Shown here piece after piece: positions 60,452-64,000 of a stretch of 64,000 bases of DNA. Origin of the DNA: Labia minor (Eukaryota > Arthropoda > Insecta > Dermaptera > Spongiphoridae). A program made the translations under genes and the position numbers. The stretch spans positions 16,736,078 to 16,800,077 of the forward strand of contig OY720348.1 in the NCBI GenBank assembly GCA_963082975.1, given 5' to 3'. Under the pieces are notes generated by a model, which saw only the letters and a list, made by a program, of their open reading frames with translations, made no database searches and was not told where the DNA came from. Each line of letters starts with the position of its first letter. Positions within the stretch are counted from its first letter, which is position 1.

Positions 60452-60780
60452 TTTTCATTGATCTATATAACTTTTTTAACATGGAAATGTTTATTATTTT
60501 TTTTTTTTTTCAATTTTACTCGATTTTCAAATTTTATAGACAAATCATTATTCGAAAATATTCAACTAGAAAGGGACGGTGGCGCCGGCGCCGCCCCAAG
60601 GTTTAGTCTGTGCCCCTTCTAAACAGAACCAGGCACGAGTATATTACCATTGCCTGGGCGGTAACCAAATTTGTCTTTGGAAACAACGATTAGGGGGTGT
60701 GAAAAATGTCCTGGGCTTAAACTCCCGCCCCAACAAACAACTTTTAAAGCCTTGTTCCACGGAAATATAACACTGACGAC
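60000..60780. other. Unique non-coding island pair
   Basis: Blocks 60060-60250 and 60560-60780 on either side of the GT/TA microsatellite. The second holds the palindrome GGCGCCGGCGCC (60581-60592). Part of the first (TTGAACCGTCTGG) faintly resembles the end of the SINE-like element at 7297 and may be an old repeat. Confidence 0.35.
60391..60450. repeat. (GT)n-(TA)n compound microsatellite
   Basis: 13 GT units (60391-60416), a short interruption, then about 15 TA units. Confidence 0.95.
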
Positions 60781-61130
60781 ATTTTAAAAAGTGTAACTGA
60801 CTGAATAACAAATTAAGGTACCGTTAAAAAAAAAAAAAAAATACTACAAAGCGGGGGGGTCGAAATTACTTCCTCTCTATGAAATCGAGAGTAATTTAAT
60901 ATTGGATTGGTTTTAGTAGAAAATTAATTAATAGACATCGATAAGAGAGAATAAATTACAAAATGCAGGAAACAAACAGGAAACTTTTTGTTAATACAAA
61001 ATTACGATTTTCTAATTAAAACAGCTATGAAAAGTCGGAATATATATTTGTATTGTAGATAGTAGTATTTTGAGATTAAATCATTAAAATTATTTAAATA
61101 ATAATAATAAATAAATAAGTGTAAATATTT

Positions 61131-61359
61131 GTGCCACCCAGAAGCCAAAACGACATTTAAAGAAACTGAGAAAATGAAGCCCAAAGTTCACAGCTTGTAG
61201 AAAATTCAGGTTTGTTGATTACAGAAAAATGTATATTGCATTGCAATATCAAGTTCATTATTTACTTCATATGTAGCAGATTACCTTACATTAGATTACA
61301 TTACATTACTAGCAAAATTTTAAAAATTGGAGTTAATCGGTTTGGCTTCTGAGTGGCAC
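61131..61359. repeat. Element or segment bounded by 23-bp inverted repeats
   Basis: GTGCCACCCAGAAGCC at 61131 and its reverse complement GGCTTCTGAGTGGCAC ending at 61359. The arms are 23 bp with about 2 mismatches, and the total span is 229 bp. No clear target duplication. It may be a small MITE. Confidence 0.55.
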
Positions 61360-62189
61360 ATTTAAGAAAAAAAAAGTTTGGGTTTCTAGGAATTACTGTT
61401 ATTATTTACTAATCCAAAATACAATCAATTATTTATTTATTGATATGTGTGGTATTTTTTAATAAGACAATCAAGGAATGGATTTAACGATTTTTTGGTG
61501 TATTAATTAAAAATCTTTCAGCTGAGAAGAGAGAGAAAGAGAGAAATCCAAGTATAATAATAACACGTTTCTAAAGATTCAAATTCTTTTTGTTTATCAT
61601 CAATATCTCATCAATTACTACCTGAATGAGAGAATGGGAGAGAAAGAGAGAGAAATGAAGAAATATCTTAGTATAAATTATAGTCTCTTAAATAAATTAA
61701 TTTCCAAAAGATGAGATATTTATTTCATGAAAAGAGAAAACTTATAAATCTGCCTCCTATATTGATCGTCATAATTCACCATTAAGAGTGAAACACCCTA
61801 TGAAATTTATATTAAAAAAAAAAAAAAAATAAATAAATAAATACAAAATAAATTCATCATACGAATATCACTTATTTAACGACTACTCTATAATCTTTGT
61901 TTATAACATAATTAGAAAATTAAATAATTATATAAGTCTGTATTTTAGGATGGAGGAATTTTTAGTATTGCGTTAACTTAAATATTTATATATTTTAGTT
62001 GAAGCCTATGAACTGAATTTCAGTTCGGAAAGACTAGTCAAAAAGAGAAAATATTAAGGGCTGGAGCTGAGCCGCAATCCAGAAATAAAATATATTTATT
62101 GGTAGAGTGTCACATCGTTTTTATATCAAGACAGTCGAGAAATTGGTTTTCAACAAAATTTCAATTCTATATAAATAGATAGAAGGCGC

Positions 62190-62400
62190 CACAGGGTGAG
62201 ATGAAGCGTAGCTGGTTTACATTCTCGTGGTCACGGGTTCAAATCCCTGGCCTGGAAAGAGAATTTCTCTAGCTGGCATCTATGGGACGGAGTCAACCCA
62301 GCTTTCGGAATCTAAATTGGGAAACTACTTGATAAAAAGTAGCGCCTCCGATCAAGAAAATCAAGGTAAAGACCCGTTCTACTGATCATAGGACACCTCA
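62190..62400 (+). mobile_element. tRNA-derived SINE-like element
   Basis: The tRNA-like head has an A-box-like TGAAGCGTAGCTGG (62202-62215) and a B box GGGTTCAAATCCC (62235-62247). The body contains GGACGGAGTCAACCCAGC. The 3' part contains CCCGTTCTACTGATCATAGG, shared with 27088 and 29007. The T-stem pairs poorly, so it is not a working tRNA gene. Confidence 0.6.
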
Positions 62401-62559
62401 TTGATATAACCGACTTATTAGGCGTTGTCCTTGCGTAGGACGTACAAAAGTCACTGGTTATATATAACCTATATATAACTATATATATATATATATTTAT
62501 ATATAGTTTGATTTGAATCAAACAAAATTAAAAAAAAAAAAGAAAATTAAATTTCTATT

Positions 62560-63960
62560 TTAAAAATTTGAAATTGGACAAGAAGTGGAGAGATGATGAT
62601 AGGGGGTCCATTTCTTGTCCCAATGGTTTACTCGATACAGTATCGAGAGGGATGAGAAGAGAGAGAGAGATAGAGGAGGGGGAGTGTTATGCTGATCGTT
62701 TCCACCCGAAAGATTCCTCATGCCGACTGCATCCATTTATGCCATTTGATGTGTCAGTGTGAATGCGGCTGGTAGATTTCAATTGGATTTCGACGCGGCG
62801 GAGGGAAGGCGAAAAAAAAATTTAAAAAAAAAACAAAAAAAAAAAAAAAAACCGCGCATCCAGATATCGAGCCAAGCACAATGGAGTTATTGAGTGTTAG
62901 CCTTTTTGATAACTGATTGTATTAACGTCAAAACTAGACTATTTTGAATTGTTTGAAATGTCCACTCGCTGAGTGACAGAGTCTTTCATTGAGATACACA
63001 CGTTGATATTCTATATTTGAATTGAAAAAAATTGCACTCGATGTTTCGATGAAATAAAAATACGCATTTACATTTTTTGAACCAAATTGAATTCATGTCC
63101 CATATTTAAAAAATCCATTGCTAAAACGCTTTTAATTATCGCGTATTTGTTTACATGCGATAGAGAGAGTGAGAGGGGGGGGGAAGGGAGGTTTTCGGGT
63201 GAAAATTGACTAACCACCTCTCCTCTCTCTCACCACCCTCCTACCTTCCCTTATGAAGAATTTTAATTTATATAAATATAAACTCTTAATGACATTAACG
63301 GATGAAAAATATAATGGATTTCATTAGAATGTATAATGAATGGTGGAGAGGGTAGGTTGTCAAACAAAGTATACGCGGGTATTTGTGCGGAATCCCTCCT
63401 CCTCCTCCCCCCACCCCACCCTACAATTCCCAAATCTGCCGTCTGCTTCAAGCAAGATATCTACAATTTATTTAAACAAAACGTTAAAAAAAAAAAGAGC
63501 GGAGTTTATTAATCGAATGGCAGCCCCGGGGGTGTAACGATAAGACGCTGAGGTGTGTTTAACCCCGAGAAATTCAAACGAAGGGCTTCATTAAAAAAAC
63601 CAATTGCCAGTGCGCTTACGACTGTCCTGGGGACTCGCGATCCTTCAAGGTAAAAATTTTTTTTTAAGAGAAAACAGTTAAAAGACAAGTTTAATGGAGC
63701 CGGCCTGGACCGATTAATTATTTGGATTCGGTCACCCTCACCCCCCCGCCCGCCAACCTGTCCCAATTCATTCCCGCCCCCATCCCACCACCACCAACCC
63801 TGTCTTAATTTCACGGCCGAGTGCCCCACCCGGAGAAATGATATTAATAAGGCGCTCCGGGCAAATCGTATTGTGTTTCGGTGAACAGAATTCGTTTTTT
63901 ATTTTTTTTTTTGAAAAAAATAAAAAAAATGATTCTTTTTTTTATACGTTGCCTTTCTTA
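62560..63960. other. Unique non-coding islands at the window end
   Basis: Blocks 62570-62960 and 63330-63860 with purine and G/C runs. The second (GGCAGCCCCGGGGGTGTAAC, GGGGACTCGCGATCC) is locally GC-rich. Overlapping ORFs on both strands show no domain. Confidence 0.35.
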
Positions 63961-64000
63961 TTCAATATCCTCAGGGTAAATGATATATATGAGTAGAAAT

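Larger units (their letters stand above)
55905..64000 (-). other. dac: dac upstream intron, 3' part only
   Basis: Sequence 5' of the GRPPKR exon. The exon with the Ski/Sno/Dac domain is not in the window, so at least 8.1 kb of this intron is present. It holds (TA)n tracts, a long palindrome (57392-57648), a fold-back element (59028-59570), a SINE-like piece (62190-62400) and unique islands. Confidence 0.75.

Noticed and set aside
62190..62260. Functional tRNA gene
   Set aside because: A and B boxes are present but the T stem and acceptor do not pair and box spacing is short. A SINE head is more likely.
1..64000. CRISPR arrays, operons or bacterial regulatory signals
   Set aside because: The window is clearly eukaryotic intronic DNA. 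Tandem repeats are microsatellites or transposon parts, with no regular repeat-spacer array.
1..64000. Species-level identification
   Set aside because: dac exon similarity and repeat style suggest an arthropod, perhaps a hemipteran-like insect, but nothing in the sequence proves it without a database search.

Overview
The window is 64 kb of AT-rich animal DNA, almost all of it intron. It carries three coding exons on the minus strand. In transcription order they are 55904-55768, 19853-19637 and 17029-16970. Each has canonical AG/GT borders, and the codon phases fit: G+AT gives Asp at the first junction and AG+A gives Arg at the second. Joined, they encode about 137 residues. These include an SRPGRPPKR basic motif, a His-rich linker, an LKKHR...DNGEY...YENGH stretch, an EKSPLLANGYNHPPTHL block and SGIWENCRAAYEDIVKHLE. 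I recognise this as the middle of an arthropod dachshund (dac/DACH) transcriptional co-regulator, between the N-terminal Ski/Sno/Dac domain and the C-terminal coiled coil. The first and last exons of the gene lie outside the window. No other protein gene is supported.

The host is probably an arthropod, from the dac sequence type and the repeats. It could be an insect with a medium to large genome, since one dac intron is about 36 kb. I cannot name the species.

Layout by transcription order: 64000-55905 is the end of an upstream intron; 55767-19854 is a 35.9-kb intron; 19636-17030 is a 2.6-kb intron; 16969-1 is the start of a downstream intron. The introns alternate between two kinds of sequence. 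One is very AT-rich, with (TA)n, (AAT)n and poly-A/T tracts and many dispersed elements. The other is islands of higher complexity and higher GC, 0.2-2 kb long, without coding signal. Such islands are expected of a developmental regulator with intronic enhancers, but conservation cannot be tested here.

Mobile DNA is the richest part of the window. There are seven copies of a roughly 600-bp family with sub-terminal inverted repeats (ACTATCTCGC), a 3' dyad and an inner CA/GT tract, resembling non-autonomous Helentrons (HINEs) or MITEs. There are four copies of a fold-back element with GGTAATT...AATTACC ends and probable 8-bp target duplications, and three hAT-type MITEs with 8-bp target duplications. 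A 1.9-kb non-autonomous Helitron (A|TC...CTAG|T) contains a broken LINE reverse-transcriptase fragment. There are also a second LINE 3' end, a broken Tc1/mariner-like transposase, tRNA-derived SINE-like pieces, and several unclassified palindromic or dispersed repeats. The most unusual single signal is at 58018-58036, where a 19-bp exact copy of the 60-nt dac exon lies about 41 kb away.
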